From Pseudomonas xantholysinigenes (lineage in GTDB: Bacteria > Pseudomonadota > Gammaproteobacteria > Pseudomonadales > Pseudomonadaceae): a stretch of DNA of 64,000 bases. A model generated the notes under the pieces. The model was not told the origin of the DNA. It made no database searches and saw only the letters and a list, made by a program, of their open reading frames with translations. The stretch lies in contig NZ_CP077095.1 of assembly GCF_014268885.2 (NCBI RefSeq), positions 248,001 through 312,000 of the forward strand, written 5' to 3'. The stretch's first letter is position 1, and every line of letters begins with the position of its first letter. The position numbers and the translations under genes were made by a program. Positions 33,375-43,026 of the stretch are shown here, piece by piece.

Positions 33375-36050
33375 TCAGTCGGCGGCGCCGAAGTCATAGT
33401 GCAAGTCGTTGTCGCGGCGGCTGATGCTGACGCTGGCCAGCGGCTTGCCTTCGAGCAGCCGAGTGAGGAACTCGCGGCTCATGTCCGGCAGCAGGCCGTT
33501 GGTGAGAATGGCGTCGATCATGCGGCCACCGCTTTCGGTCTCGGTGCAGCGCGAGACGATCAGCTCGACCACGCCGTCATCGTAGGCGAAACCAACCTTG
33601 TGGGTGCCCTCCACGCGCTTGCGGATACGCTCAAGCTGCAGGCGGGTGATGGCCTTGAGCATGGCATCGCTGAGCGGGTAGTAGGGGATGGTCACCAGGC
33701 GGCCGAGCAGCGCCGGCGGGAAGATCTCCAGCAGCGGTTTGCGCAGCGAGGTGGCCACGGCTTCCGGGTCGGGTAGTGCTTGTGGGTCCTTGCAGATGTC
33801 GGCGATCAGCTCGGTGCCGGCGTTGGTGGTGAGCAGGATCAGGGTGTTGCGAAAATCGATCTGGCGGCCCTCGCCGTCTTCCATCACGCCCTTGTCGAAC
33901 ACCTGGAAGAAGATCTCGTGCACATCGGGGTGGGCTTTTTCCACCTCGTCCAGCAGCACCACGCTGTACGGGCGACGGCGCACCGCTTCGGTCAGCACGC
34001 CGCCCTCGCCGTAGCCAACGTAGCCGGGTGGGGCGCCCTTGAGGGTGGAGACGGTGTGGGCTTCCTGGAACTCGCTCATGTTGATGGTGATCAGGTTCTG
34101 TTCACCGCCGTACATGGCTTCGGCCAGGGCCAGGGCAGTCTCGGTCTTGCCCACGCCGGAGGTGCCGGCGAGCATGAACACGCCGATCGGCTTGTTCGGG
34201 TTGTCCAGGCCAGCGCGGGAGGTTTGGATGCGCTTGGCGATCATTTTCAGCGCGTGGTCCTGGCCGATGATGCGCTTGGCCAGGTGGCTGTCGAGGTTGA
34301 GCACGGTCTCGATCTCGTTGCGCGCCATGCGCCCCACCGGGATGCCGGTCCAGTCGGCGACCACCGAGGCCACCGCCTGGTAGTCCACGGTTGGCAGGAT
34401 CAGCGGGCTCTCGCCTTGCAGGGCGGTGAGGCGCTGTTGCAGGTCGACGAGCTTCTCGCGCAGTTCATGGCTGCCCTGCATGTCTACTTCCTGGTCGACC
34501 ACGCCCACTTGCTCGCGCAGTTGCGCGCGGGTGGCCAGCAGTTGGTCGACCAGGGCTTTCTCCTCGGCCCAGCGGATTTCCAGGCCGGTCAGGCGCTCGC
34601 GTTCCTCAGCCAGCAGGTTATCGGCCTGGGCTTGGCGTTGCGCGGTGTTGACGCCGATGGCGGCTTCGCGGGCAATGATCTGCAATTCGACTTCCAGTGC
34701 CTCGATGCGCCGACGGCTGTCGTCCACCTCGGCCGGCACCGCGTGCAGGCTGATGGCGACGCGGGCGCAGGCGGTGTCGAGCAGGCTCACCGACTTGTCC
34801 GGCAACTGGCGCGCCGGGATGTAGCGGTGCGACAGCTTCACCGCGGCTTCCAGCGCCTCGTCGAGGATCTGCACCTGGTGGTGTTTTTCCATGGTCGAGG
34901 CCACGCCGCGCATCATCAGCAACGCCTTGGCTTCGCTCGGCTCGTCCACTTGCACCACCTGGAAACGGCGGGTCAGGGCTGGGTCTTTCTCGATGTGCTT
35001 CTTGTATTCGGCCCAGGTAGTCGCGGCCACCGTGCGCAGGCTGCCACGGGCCAGGGCCGGCTTGAGCAGGTTGGCGGCGTCACCAGTGCCGGCGGCGCCA
35101 CCGGCACCGACCAGGGTGTGGGCTTCGTCGATGAACAGGATGATCGGCTTGGGCGAGGCCTGTACGTCCTCGATCACCTGGCGCAGGCGTTGTTCGAATT
35201 CGCCCTTCATGCTGGCGCCGGCCTGCAGCAGGCCGACGTCCAGGCTGCGCAGCTCGACGTCCTTGAGCGCCGGTGGCACGTCGCCGGCGACGATGCGCAG
35301 GGCGAACCCTTCGACCACGGCGGTCTTGCCCACGCCGGCTTCGCCGGTGAGGATCGGGTTGTTCTGCCGACGGCGCATGAGGATGTCGACCAGCTGGCGG
35401 ATCTCTTCGTCACGGCCGACGATAGGGTCGAGCTTGCCACTGCGGGCCTGCTCGGTGAGGTCGACGGTGAAGCGCTTGAGCGCCTCCTGCTTGCCCATCG
35501 CCGCCGGGGCCACGGCGCCGCTGGCCTCGCCCGGGGCGGCGGCGCTGAAGCCGTCGCTGGCGGCCAGGTTGTTCTCCGGCGAGTCGCCGACGTAATCGTC
35601 GAAACGCTCGCTCAAGGCCTCGATCTTCAGCTTGGCGAACTCGCCGGAAAGCCCCAGCAGGGCATTGCGCAGGCTCGGTGTCTTGAGGATGCCGACCAGC
35701 AGGTAGCCGGTGCGCACCTGGCTTTCACCGAACATCAGGCTGCCGTAGACCCAGCCACGCTCGACGGCTTCTTCCACTTGCGAGGACAGGTCGGTGATCG
35801 AGGTCGAGCCGCGCGGCAGGCGGTCGAGGGCGTCGGTCAGGTCGCGGGCCAGGCGTGCCGGCTCGACGTTGAACTGGCGCACGATGCGGTGCAGGTCGCT
35901 GTCTTGCAGTTGCAGCAGCTGGTGCAGCCAGTGCGCCAGTTCGACATAGGGGTTGCCCCGCAGCTTGCAGAACACCGTGGCGGCCTCGATGGCCTTGTAG
36001 GCGACGCTGTTGAGTTTGCCGAACAGCGCGGCGCGGCTGATTTCACCCAT
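33375..36050 (-). CDS. clpV: T6SS sheath-recycling ATPase ClpV (TssH)
   Basis: Predicted 891-residue Hsp100 AAA+ ATPase. The N domain (about 1-160) binds contracted sheath; AAA1 has Walker A GEAGVGKT at about 236-243; the middle coiled coil spans about 410-540; AAA2 has GTSGVGKTE. ClpV extracts TssB/TssC after contraction so subunits are reused. Its start overlaps tssG by 8 bp. Confidence 0.97.
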   Translation of the reverse strand: MGEISRAALFGKLNSVAYKAIEAATVFCKLRGNPYVELAHWLHQLLQLQDSDLHRIVRQFNVEPARLARDLTDALDRLPRGSTSITDLSSQVEEAVERGWVYGSLMFGESQVRTGYLLVGILKTPSLRNALLGLSGEFAKLKIEALSERFDDYVGDSPENNLAASDGFSAAAPGEASGAVAPAAMGKQEALKRFTVDLTEQARSGKLDPIVGRDEEIRQLVDILMRRRQNNPILTGEAGVGKTAVVEGFALRIVAGDVPPALKDVELRSLDVGLLQAGASMKGEFEQRLRQVIEDVQASPKPIILFIDEAHTLVGAGGAAGTGDAANLLKPALARGSLRTVAATTWAEYKKHIEKDPALTRRFQVVQVDEPSEAKALLMMRGVASTMEKHHQVQILDEALEAAVKLSHRYIPARQLPDKSVSLLDTACARVAISLHAVPAEVDDSRRRIEALEVELQIIAREAAIGVNTAQRQAQADNLLAEERERLTGLEIRWAEEKALVDQLLATRAQLREQVGVVDQEVDMQGSHELREKLVDLQQRLTALQGESPLILPTVDYQAVASVVADWTGIPVGRMARNEIETVLNLDSHLAKRIIGQDHALKMIAKRIQTSRAGLDNPNKPIGVFMLAGTSGVGKTETALALAEAMYGGEQNLITINMSEFQEAHTVSTLKGAPPGYVGYGEGGVLTEAVRRRPYSVVLLDEVEKAHPDVHEIFFQVFDKGVMEDGEGRQIDFRNTLILLTTNAGTELIADICKDPQALPDPEAVATSLRKPLLEIFPPALLGRLVTIPYYPLSDAMLKAITRLQLERIRKRVEGTHKVGFAYDDGVVELIVSRCTETESGGRMIDAILTNGLLPDMSREFLTRLLEGKPLASVSISRRDNDLHYDFGAAD

Positions 36051-37059
36051 GGTCCTGACTCCTTGTGAGGGGGGCGACGACCGGCTGCTCGGCGTAGTAC
36101 CGGGCCAGCTTCAGGTCGCGTGCATCGTGCGATGGCCGGCCGAGCCAGGTGTCGAACCCCAGGCGTTGACCGGCGTTGAGTTGCAGCGCGGGCACTTCGC
36201 CCTGCGCCAGGATGAGGTTGAGGTCCCAGTCCAGCTCCTGGCCGAGGTACTCGGCGACCCAGGCGGCAAGCTCGACGAACGCCTGGCCGCCCGGGAGCAG
36301 GGCGTGGTACTGGTCGAGGGTCAGCGGGCCGAGGCACAGGCGGAACTTGTGCTGGCGGTCCCACACATAGCGGCCCAGGCACAGGTCCACGCCCAGGCGG
36401 TTGGCGCGCACGCCGAGCTGGCTGCGCTCGGGCAGTTCGAGCCACTGGCCGACGTACTCTTCGAGCTTCACCGGCACGCCGAAGTAGCCCGCCAGGATGC
36501 TGCACAGGCCATCGGGGTAGCGGGTCTGCGCGGCCAGGTGGCCGGACCAGTGCAGCTTGGCGGTGTCGGCCAGCGGCCCCTGGCCTTGCAGTTCCGGCTG
36601 GCCGCGACCACTTAGCGCGGCCAAGCGCGCGGCCCAGTAGTCATCGCCCGGGCGATCGTGGCTGACCGTGGGCCTGGCCTCGGCCCAGGCGCGGTAGAAC
36701 AGGCTCAGCAGACGGTGGTGGAAGGTGTCGAGAAAGCGCTTGCTGGTCGGGTCGGCGTGGTTGCGCTGGCGCTCGCGCATGTACTCGGTCAGGTGCAACG
36801 GCAGCGGGCCGTTGGGGCCGCCGAGGCCGAAGAAGAACTGCTCCAGGCGCGCTGGCTGATCGTCGCCGGTGGTGACCGAGGCCAGGGTCGCCGGGGCGAA
36901 ACCGCAGTCCAGGCGCTGACCCAGGCGCACCGGCTCGTCGGCCAGGCGTAGTGAGTGGCCGAAGCGCGGCAGCTCCGGGTTTTCTGCCTCGAGGCGGCGC
37001 AGCGCCTGGAAGAAGTCGTAGGCCCAGGGCTCGGCCTGCATGGCCTGTAGCGTGTTCAC
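36043..37059 (-). CDS. tssG: T6SS baseplate subunit TssG
   Basis: Predicted 338-residue baseplate protein of the VasB/ImpH family (WAYDFFQALRRLEAENPELPRFG opening, then FFFGLGGPNGPLPLHLTEYMRER). With TssF, TssE and TssK it forms the wedge. It overlaps tssF by 4 bp and clpV by 8 bp. Confidence 0.96.
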   Translation of the reverse strand: MNTLQAMQAEPWAYDFFQALRRLEAENPELPRFGHSLRLADEPVRLGQRLDCGFAPATLASVTTGDDQPARLEQFFFGLGGPNGPLPLHLTEYMRERQRNHADPTSKRFLDTFHHRLLSLFYRAWAEARPTVSHDRPGDDYWAARLAALSGRGQPELQGQGPLADTAKLHWSGHLAAQTRYPDGLCSILAGYFGVPVKLEEYVGQWLELPERSQLGVRANRLGVDLCLGRYVWDRQHKFRLCLGPLTLDQYHALLPGGQAFVELAAWVAEYLGQELDWDLNLILAQGEVPALQLNAGQRLGFDTWLGRPSHDARDLKLARYYAEQPVVAPLTRSQDHG

Positions 37060-38918
37060 AGGGTCGGCCTACGTCCGGGCTTGGCGTTCCAGCGCATGAT
37101 CTCGCCACGTTCGCTGGTGCGCAGCACGGTTTCGGTGAAGCTGTTGATCGACACGTAGCGGGTCAGGAAGCGTTCGAATACCGCGCCCAGTAGGAATACC
37201 CCGGTACCGCGGAAGGCGTTCTCGTCGAAGGTCAGGGTGATCTCCAGGCCACGGCCGAAGACGATCGGCCCGGGCATCGGCAGGCGTCGGGTGCAGGGCT
37301 TGCAGCTGACTTCGCGCAGGCCGTCGATCTGCAGCAGCAGGGCACTGTCCTGCGGGTCGCCATACAGGCGCAGCAGCTCGCGCAGGGCGGCGGCGCCCTG
37401 GCCCTGTTCGGCCAGCGACAGGTAGTTCAGCGACAGCTGGCTGATCAACCGCCAGGCGCGGTTGTCGTGGGCATGGCTGGCCTTGGGGCGGCTGGGGCCG
37501 GCCAGGCAGCGCACGGCGGCGACCGGGGCGCTGTCGGCCAGGCTGAAGTCACTGCGCCCGTCGCCGACATTCATGAACAGTGGCAGGTCGCGGTTGCTGC
37601 ACAGCGCGCTGATGCCCAGCTGGCGCAGGTCGTGGCGGTAGGGCGCCTGCTGGCCGTCGACCAGGCTGATAAAGGTCTCGCTGCCCATGTAGCTTGAGCG
37701 CGTGCCGTTGCGCCGCTGCTCGCTGGACAGCACCCGTGGCTCGCGACGAACGATGTAATAAGCCTGGTCGCGGCCATAACGCGATGGGTCGCGCACGGCA
37801 TAGAACGGCAGGAATGCCTGGTCCGGCCCGGTGCCGTGGCCGGCGACCTGTTGCAGCGAATGGATCTCGAAATCGGTGGGCCGGGTGCGGTCGGCGATCA
37901 CATGGTGCTCATGCACCCGGTCGCTCAGGTGGATGCGGTCGACCCGGCGCGGGAACAGGTTGATCGCCGGGGTGCAGAACGGCACGAACTGGCTGGCGCC
38001 AATGCTGCTCTCCAGGCTCTGCTCGAAACGCTCGAACAGCACCACGATTTCCAATTCCTGGCCATTGCAGCGTTGCACGGCACGCTCAAGCCCGGCGAAG
38101 TCGACGAACAGGAAGCGTTGCGGCAGGGCGAAGTACTCCTGCAGCAGGCGATAGCCCTGGAACGCCTGGGGCACCACCGGCAGCGCCGCTTCGCGATCAT
38201 CGAAGCCGCACGGCAACAAGGCTTGCTCGACCGGGATGCGTTCGACCCACTCGGCGCCGGGCTGGCGCACGAATACTGCGCAGGCACTGCCCAGCAGTTG
38301 CTCGTAGAGGCGGAACGGGGTTTCGTCGGCTCCGTTGAGGTACAGCGGCAGGTGGCTCAGCGGCAGGCTGGCGAACGGGATCTCGGCGCCGCTGCGCAGG
38401 GTCAGGCGCAAGCCGGCGCGGGCCTTGGGCTCGCTGGCGGCCAGGCGCCCGAGCACGGCGCCGGGGTTGCCGAAGTATTCGGCGCGGGCCACCTGCAAGG
38501 GCCACAGGGTGACGTCCTGGGTGCTGCGAAATTCGCATGGCGTTTGTGAGTTGCGCCCGAGGTTGGCGCGCAGCACGCTGTCGCGCGGCAGGCGAAAACC
38601 GGCGGCCAGCGAGCCTTCGTCGGGGTCGGTCTGCAACTGCACCACGGTCATCGATGGGGTCGGCGCCAGGTAGTGCGGGTAGGCGATTTCCAGCAGGTTG
38701 TGGGTGAAGGTCGGGTACTCGGCGTCGAGTTTAAGCTGCACCCGCGCGGTGAGGTAGGCGAAACCTTCGAGCAGGCGCTCGACATAAGGGTCGGCGCATT
38801 CGATTCCGGACAGCGTCAGGCGCCCGGCGATCTTCGGGTATTCCTTGGCGAACTCGGCGGCACCCTCGCGGATGTGCTGCAGTTCCTGGTTGTACAGTTC
38901 GAGCAGGCGCGGGTTCAT
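37056..38918 (-). CDS. tssF: T6SS baseplate subunit TssF
   Basis: Predicted 620-residue protein of the VasA/ImpG family. The opening [20 protein letters not shown] and [20 protein letters not shown] are family signatures. It forms the baseplate wedge with two copies per TssG. The ATG at 38918 is chosen because it begins the family's usual sequence and overlaps the tssE stop in an ATGA; the longer upstream frame only reads back through tssE. Confidence 0.96.
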   Translation of the reverse strand: MNPRLLELYNQELQHIREGAAEFAKEYPKIAGRLTLSGIECADPYVERLLEGFAYLTARVQLKLDAEYPTFTHNLLEIAYPHYLAPTPSMTVVQLQTDPDEGSLAAGFRLPRDSVLRANLGRNSQTPCEFRSTQDVTLWPLQVARAEYFGNPGAVLGRLAASEPKARAGLRLTLRSGAEIPFASLPLSHLPLYLNGADETPFRLYEQLLGSACAVFVRQPGAEWVERIPVEQALLPCGFDDREAALPVVPQAFQGYRLLQEYFALPQRFLFVDFAGLERAVQRCNGQELEIVVLFERFEQSLESSIGASQFVPFCTPAINLFPRRVDRIHLSDRVHEHHVIADRTRPTDFEIHSLQQVAGHGTGPDQAFLPFYAVRDPSRYGRDQAYYIVRREPRVLSSEQRRNGTRSSYMGSETFISLVDGQQAPYRHDLRQLGISALCSNRDLPLFMNVGDGRSDFSLADSAPVAAVRCLAGPSRPKASHAHDNRAWRLISQLSLNYLSLAEQGQGAAALRELLRLYGDPQDSALLLQIDGLREVSCKPCTRRLPMPGPIVFGRGLEITLTFDENAFRGTGVFLLGAVFERFLTRYVSINSFTETVLRTSERGEIMRWNAKPGRRPTL

Positions 38919-39430
38919 GTGCGTCTCCGGCGCTCGGCGGGTGCCACGCGGACATGGCCGGATTCCAGGTCGACGTCGGTCTGCAGCAGCAACGGCAGGG
39001 CCGCCGGCTGGGCCCACAGGTCGCCTTCGATCTCGAAGCTCAGGGCGTTGGCGTTCATCTCGCCGGGGGCGGCCTGGGCGCGCACCTTGAGGGTGTGGGC
39101 GAGAATGCGTGGCTCGTAGGTGGCGATGGCCTGGTGGATGATGCGCTCCAGGGCGCTCAGGTCGATGTTCGAGGCGCTGTTGCCGGCCAGCGCCGGCAGG
39201 CCGTAGTTGACCACCGAGGCGCCGGCATGGGTGTTCAGGGTGTCAACGCTGTCGAGCAGCGAGGTGGTGTTGAGCAGCCAGGCCAGGTCGCGCAGCACCG
39301 AGGCCTTGAGCTGGTGCAGGCTGAGCACGCGCTTGTCGGGGGCTTCCTGCGGGTTGCCCGGGTCGTCGTCGGTCAGACGGTCCAGCAGCGAAGGCTGCAG
39401 GCGGTCGCGGGTGGCGATTTCGGCTACCAC
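38915..39430 (-). CDS. tssE: T6SS baseplate subunit TssE (gp25-like)
   Basis: Predicted 171-residue gp25-family protein, with [16 protein letters not shown] and [17 protein letters not shown] followed by [13 protein letters not shown] and the conserved TYEPRI segment. The GTG at 39430 gives the expected length, follows an AGGGA site and overlaps the lipoprotein stop by 7 bp. It initiates sheath assembly at the baseplate. Confidence 0.92.
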   Translation of the reverse strand: MVAEIATRDRLQPSLLDRLTDDDPGNPQEAPDKRVLSLHQLKASVLRDLAWLLNTTSLLDSVDTLNTHAGASVVNYGLPALAGNSASNIDLSALERIIHQAIATYEPRILAHTLKVRAQAAPGEMNANALSFEIEGDLWAQPAALPLLLQTDVDLESGHVRVAPAERRRRT

Positions 39431-39834
39431 TGGAACATCCCTGTGAACATTTTCTGGTCTTCGAAGCCGGTGTCGCAGGACGCGCTCGGCGCCGGCGTGG
39501 AGGCTTCCAGGCCGGCCGGGGTGAGGCGCACGGCGCGGGAGGTCTTCAGGCATTCGCCCTTGAGCGTCGGGTGTGGCTGCACATGGGTCACCAGCACGAT
39601 CGACATACCGCCGAACTGCTCGACCCGGGCCTTGCCGGCGCGGTCGGGGCTCAGGCCGCAGGGCCATGGCATGTCCAGCGCCAGGCGCTGTTCGCCGCGA
39701 TCGAGCACGCACTGCCCGGCATTCTCGGTCAGCTTCACCGGCTGCCCGCCCAGGTTCGCCTGGTTCAGCAGTTCGGCGTCGGCGCAGGCGCTCAGGGCCA
39801 GCAGCAGGGCGCCGGCCAGGGCCACGCGCTTCAT
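39424..39834 (-). CDS. Lipoprotein, probable Tae4 immunity protein
   Basis: Predicted 136-residue lipoprotein: signal peptide [17 protein letters not shown] with the lipobox LSAC and mature sequence starting at Cys17 ([15 protein letters not shown]). It starts 4 bp inside the tae4 stop region (ATGA) and is followed by tssE with a 7-bp overlap. Periplasmic location, coupling to an amidase gene and position fit the cognate immunity protein that shields the peptidoglycan. I do not recognise it as the classical Tai4 fold, so it may be a different immunity family. It is not TssJ, which is at 45837. Confidence 0.72.
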   Translation of the reverse strand: MKRVALAGALLLALSACADAELLNQANLGGQPVKLTENAGQCVLDRGEQRLALDMPWPCGLSPDRAGKARVEQFGGMSIVLVTHVQPHPTLKGECLKTSRAVRLTPAGLEASTPAPSASCDTGFEDQKMFTGMFQW

Positions 39835-40265
39835 GTCAGCTCCCAGAACCAGACCTGTTTCGACTGGTAATTCTGATCGGAGAAGCCCTTGGTCAGGCCG
39901 CGGTTCCACAGGTCGATATGGTCACCCGTGCGGTTTTCCTGGCTTTGCCCGGTGCGGGCGAAGCAGTCCTTGTAGAAGATGATCCCGGTCTTGGCCTTGA
40001 GCTTGTCGCGCTCCTGGGCGCTGCCGCCGATGCGCTGCGGGCGTCCCAGCTGGCGCTCCAGCCAGTTGGCCAGGGATTCGGCGCTACGGGCATGGCCATG
40101 GGTGCACTTGGGTTCGGTGTAGGTGGATTTGTTGACCTTGAGGCTCATCTCGCCGTTGAGCGCGATGCTCATGCGGATGGCGCACTGGTTGTCCCACGGA
40201 CCATCGCAGGGCGAGGACACTTTCGGATAGGCATTCCACAAGTTGATGAAAGAAGGCTTGGCCAT
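39831..40265 (-). CDS. tae4: T6SS amidase effector Tae4
   Basis: Predicted 144-residue protein of the Tae4 peptidoglycan amidase family. Residues NLWNAYP, the catalytic cysteine C28 in [19 protein letters not shown] and the catalytic H116 in TGDHIDLWN are all present. Tae4 enzymes cleave the D-Glu/mDAP bond in competitor cell walls after delivery to the periplasm. The ATG at 40265 gives the family start ([11 protein letters not shown]). It lies 72 bp after hcp, where small effectors loaded in the Hcp ring are often encoded, and is coupled to the lipoprotein gene. Confidence 0.93.
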   Translation of the reverse strand: MAKPSFINLWNAYPKVSSPCDGPWDNQCAIRMSIALNGEMSLKVNKSTYTEPKCTHGHARSAESLANWLERQLGRPQRIGGSAQERDKLKAKTGIIFYKDCFARTGQSQENRTGDHIDLWNRGLTKGFSDQNYQSKQVWFWELT

Positions 40266-40337
40266 GATGTTCACCGTGGGCGGGTGAGGCGTGGGGAAGG
40301 GCGCCCGCGCTGCCTGGGGCGGCACGGGCGCGGTCGG

Positions 40338-40826
40338 TCAGATCTTGACGTTGGAGCGGATGTTCCAGCCGTACTTGATCGGGCCGCCTTCCTTGGTGCC
40401 GTCGGCTTTCTGCGGCTGGTAGTCGACGGTGACCTTGGCGAAGTTCAGGGTCACGTTCTCGGTCAGGCGGTCGTCGCTACCCGAGCCACCGGTGCTCAGC
40501 GAACTGACGATCACTTCTTCGAGGTTGATGATCAGGTACTCGACCTGGCTCTCGCCACCGGCTTTGCGCACGGTCAGCTTGACCTTGTCGATGTGCTTGC
40601 CGCTGGAGCAGTGCGCCATCAGGTTGGGGCTGGACTTGTCGATGTACTTGGTGATCGACAGGTCCTGGATGTTGACCTTGCCCGAGCCGCCGCCGCTGCC
40701 CATGTGCATGTTGCCGGACTGGGACATGCCCCAGCTCCAGTTGAGCACGTCGATTTCGTCCTTGTGGGCCTTGTCGTGGGACTCGCCCTTGATGTCGCCG
40801 ATCTTGATGAAAATATCTACAGCCAT
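40338..40826 (-). CDS. hcp: T6SS tube protein Hcp (TssD)
   Basis: Predicted 162-residue tube protein of the Hcp1 type: AVDIFIKIGDIKGES opening, HKDEIDVLNWSWG, and SSGKHIDKVKLTVRKAG. It forms hexameric rings stacked as the expelled tube and can chaperone small effectors. A REP palindrome separates it from tssC upstream. Confidence 0.97.
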   Translation of the reverse strand: MAVDIFIKIGDIKGESHDKAHKDEIDVLNWSWGMSQSGNMHMGSGGGSGKVNIQDLSITKYIDKSSPNLMAHCSSGKHIDKVKLTVRKAGGESQVEYLIINLEEVIVSSLSTGGSGSDDRLTENVTLNFAKVTVDYQPQKADGTKEGGPIKYGWNIRSNVKI

Positions 40827-40866
40827 GATGTCCTCGGGATTTCCAGTCGGTTGGCGGTGCTATGGG

Positions 40867-40911
40867 GGCCGCGTCGCGGCCCTTTCGCGGGCAAGCCCGC
40901 TCCCACAGGGG
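40867..40911. repeat. REP unit in the tssC-hcp gap
   Basis: One REP unit (core CTTTCGCGGGCAAGCCCGCT, ending CCCACAGGGG) with an adjoining GGCCGC/GCGGCC hairpin fills most of the 106-bp gap between tssC and hcp. Confidence 0.85.
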
Positions 40912-40932
40912 ATGTGTGGCGCCCCTGTGCTG

Positions 40933-42426
40933 TCAGGCCCCTTTGGCCGAAGGCAGCTTCGACACCAGGCGCAGCGACACGGTCAGCCCTTCGAGCTGGT
41001 AGTGCGGGCGCAGGTAGAAGCGCGAGTTGTAGTAACCCGGGTTGCCTTCGACGTCCTCGACCACCACTTCGGCGGCCGCCAGCGGGTGCTGGGCCTTGGT
41101 GGTCTCGGTGGAGTGCGCCGGGTCGCCGTCGACGTAGTTGAGGATCCAGTCCTGCAGCCAGCGCTGCATCTCGTCCTTTTCCTTGAACGAGCCGATCTTG
41201 TCGCGAACGATGCACTTCAGGTAATGGGCGAAGCGGCAGGTGGCGAACAGGTACGGCAGGCGCGCGGCCAGGTTGGCGTTGGCGGTGGCGTCCGGGTCAT
41301 CGTATTCGGCCGGCTTCTGCAGCGACTGCGCGCCGATGAAGGCGGCGAAGTCGGTGTTCTTCTTGTGCAGCAGTGGCATGAAACCATTCTTCGCCAGTTC
41401 CGCCTCGCGGCGGTCGGAGATGGCGATCTCGGTCGGGCACTTCATGTCCACGCCACCGTCGTCGGTGGGGAAGGTGTGTGCCGGCAGGCCTTGCACTTCA
41501 CCGCCCGATTCCACGCCGCGGATGCGCGAGCACCAGCCGTAGTGCTTGAACGAACGGTTGATGTTCACGGCCATGGCATAGGCGGCGTTGGCCCAGGTGT
41601 ACTTGCTGCTGTCGGCGCCGTCGGTGTCTTCCTCGAAGGCGAAGGCCTCGACCGGATCGGTCTTGGCGCCGTAGGGCAGGCGTGCCAGGAAGCGCGGCAT
41701 GGTCAGGCCGATGTAGCGCGAGTCTTCCGATTCGCGCAGCGAGCGCCAGCCGGCGTATTCCGGGGTGGTGAAGATCTTGGTCAGGTCGCGCGGGTTGGAC
41801 AGCTCCTGCCACGAGCCCATGCCCATCACCGTCGGCGAGGCGGCGGAGATGAACGGCGCGTGCATCGAGGCGCAGACCTTGGAGACTTCGCCCAGCAGTT
41901 CGACATCGGGTGGCGACTGGTCGAAGTAGTAGTCGCCCACCAGGCAGCCGTAAGGCTCGCCGCCGAACTGGCCGTATTCCTCTTCGTAGAGCTTCTTGAA
42001 GATCGGGCTCTGGTCCCAGGCGGTGCCCTTGAACTTCTTCAGGGTCTTGTGCAGGTCGTTCTTCGAGATGTTGAGCACGCGGATCTTCAGTTGCTCGTCG
42101 CTCTCGGTGTTGTTGACCAGGTAGTGCAGGCCGCGCCAGGCGCTTTCCAGCTTCTGGAAGTCGTCGTGGTGGATGATCTGGTTGACCTGGGCGGTGAGCT
42201 TGGCGTCGATCGCGGCAATGATCTGCTCGATCGAACCGATGGCATCGTTGGACACCAGGTTGGTCTGCGCCAGGGCCTGCTCGGCCAGGGTGCGCACGGC
42301 GCTTTCCACGGCTTCCTTGGCCCGTTCGGTCTTGGGCTTGAATTCCTGCAGCAGCAGGCTGGCGAATTCGCTCGGGTCCTGGGTGGCCGCCTGCGGGGCC
42401 TGGCTGTCGCGCAACGGATCGTTCAT
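40933..42426 (-). CDS. tssC: T6SS sheath large subunit TssC
   Basis: Predicted 497-residue sheath protein (VipB type): KLESAWRGLHYLVNNTE, DWQLPY-like FGGEPYGCLVGDYYFD, and RYIGLTMPRFLARLPYG are family signatures. With TssB it builds the contractile sheath. The gap to tssB is 11 bp. Confidence 0.97.
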   Translation of the reverse strand: MNDPLRDSQAPQAATQDPSEFASLLLQEFKPKTERAKEAVESAVRTLAEQALAQTNLVSNDAIGSIEQIIAAIDAKLTAQVNQIIHHDDFQKLESAWRGLHYLVNNTESDEQLKIRVLNISKNDLHKTLKKFKGTAWDQSPIFKKLYEEEYGQFGGEPYGCLVGDYYFDQSPPDVELLGEVSKVCASMHAPFISAASPTVMGMGSWQELSNPRDLTKIFTTPEYAGWRSLRESEDSRYIGLTMPRFLARLPYGAKTDPVEAFAFEEDTDGADSSKYTWANAAYAMAVNINRSFKHYGWCSRIRGVESGGEVQGLPAHTFPTDDGGVDMKCPTEIAISDRREAELAKNGFMPLLHKKNTDFAAFIGAQSLQKPAEYDDPDATANANLAARLPYLFATCRFAHYLKCIVRDKIGSFKEKDEMQRWLQDWILNYVDGDPAHSTETTKAQHPLAAAEVVVEDVEGNPGYYNSRFYLRPHYQLEGLTVSLRLVSKLPSAKGA

Positions 42427-42437
42427 GGTCGGTCTCC

Positions 42438-42953
42438 TCAGGCCTTCGGCTCGGTGTCGGCGGGTTTCGGCGCGCTGGCCAGGGCCTGGAGCAGGGCCGG
42501 GTCCTTGATGGCCTTGAGGATGATGTCCTCGGCGCCGGTCTTGCCGTCCATGTAGGTCAGCAGGTTGGCCAGTTGGGTGCGGGCCTCGAGCAGCTGGTTG
42601 AGGGCATCGACCTTGCGCGCCACGGCGGCGGGGCTGAAGTCGTCCATGCTCTCGAAGGTGATGTCCAGGCTCAGGTTGCCTTCACCGGTCAGCTCGTTGG
42701 GCACGTTGAATGCCACGCGTGGCTTCATGGCCTTCAGGCGCGAGTCGAAGTTGTCGACATCGACTTCCAGGAACTTGCGGTCGGCCACTGCCGGCAGCGG
42801 CTCGGCAGGCTTGCCGGCGAGGTCGGAGAGCACGCCCATGACGAAGGGCAGCTGGACCTTCTTCTCGGCGCCATACAGCTCGACGTCGTATTCGATCTGT
42901 ACCCGCGGCGCACGGTTGCGCGCGATGAATTTCTGGGAGCTGTCTTTCGCCAC
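42438..42953 (-). CDS. tssB: T6SS sheath small subunit TssB
   Basis: Predicted 171-residue sheath protein (VipA type): RNRAPRVQIEYDVE, LPFVMGVLSDLAG and LDITFESMDDFSP are diagnostic. It interlocks with TssC in the sheath and carries the ClpV-dependent recycling interface in partner TssC. Confidence 0.97.
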   Translation of the reverse strand: MAKDSSQKFIARNRAPRVQIEYDVELYGAEKKVQLPFVMGVLSDLAGKPAEPLPAVADRKFLEVDVDNFDSRLKAMKPRVAFNVPNELTGEGNLSLDITFESMDDFSPAAVARKVDALNQLLEARTQLANLLTYMDGKTGAEDIILKAIKDPALLQALASAPKPADTEPKA

Positions 42954-43026
42954 GTTGTTCCTCCTGGTCGCCGGTACGGCGGCTCTGTTTGTTGCGGGCG
43001 TCGGTGTTTAGGCGGCCGGAGCGACG

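Noticed and set aside
39424..39834. Lipoprotein as TssJ
   Set aside because: A proper TssJ with the family domain is at 45837-46334; this one is coupled to tae4.
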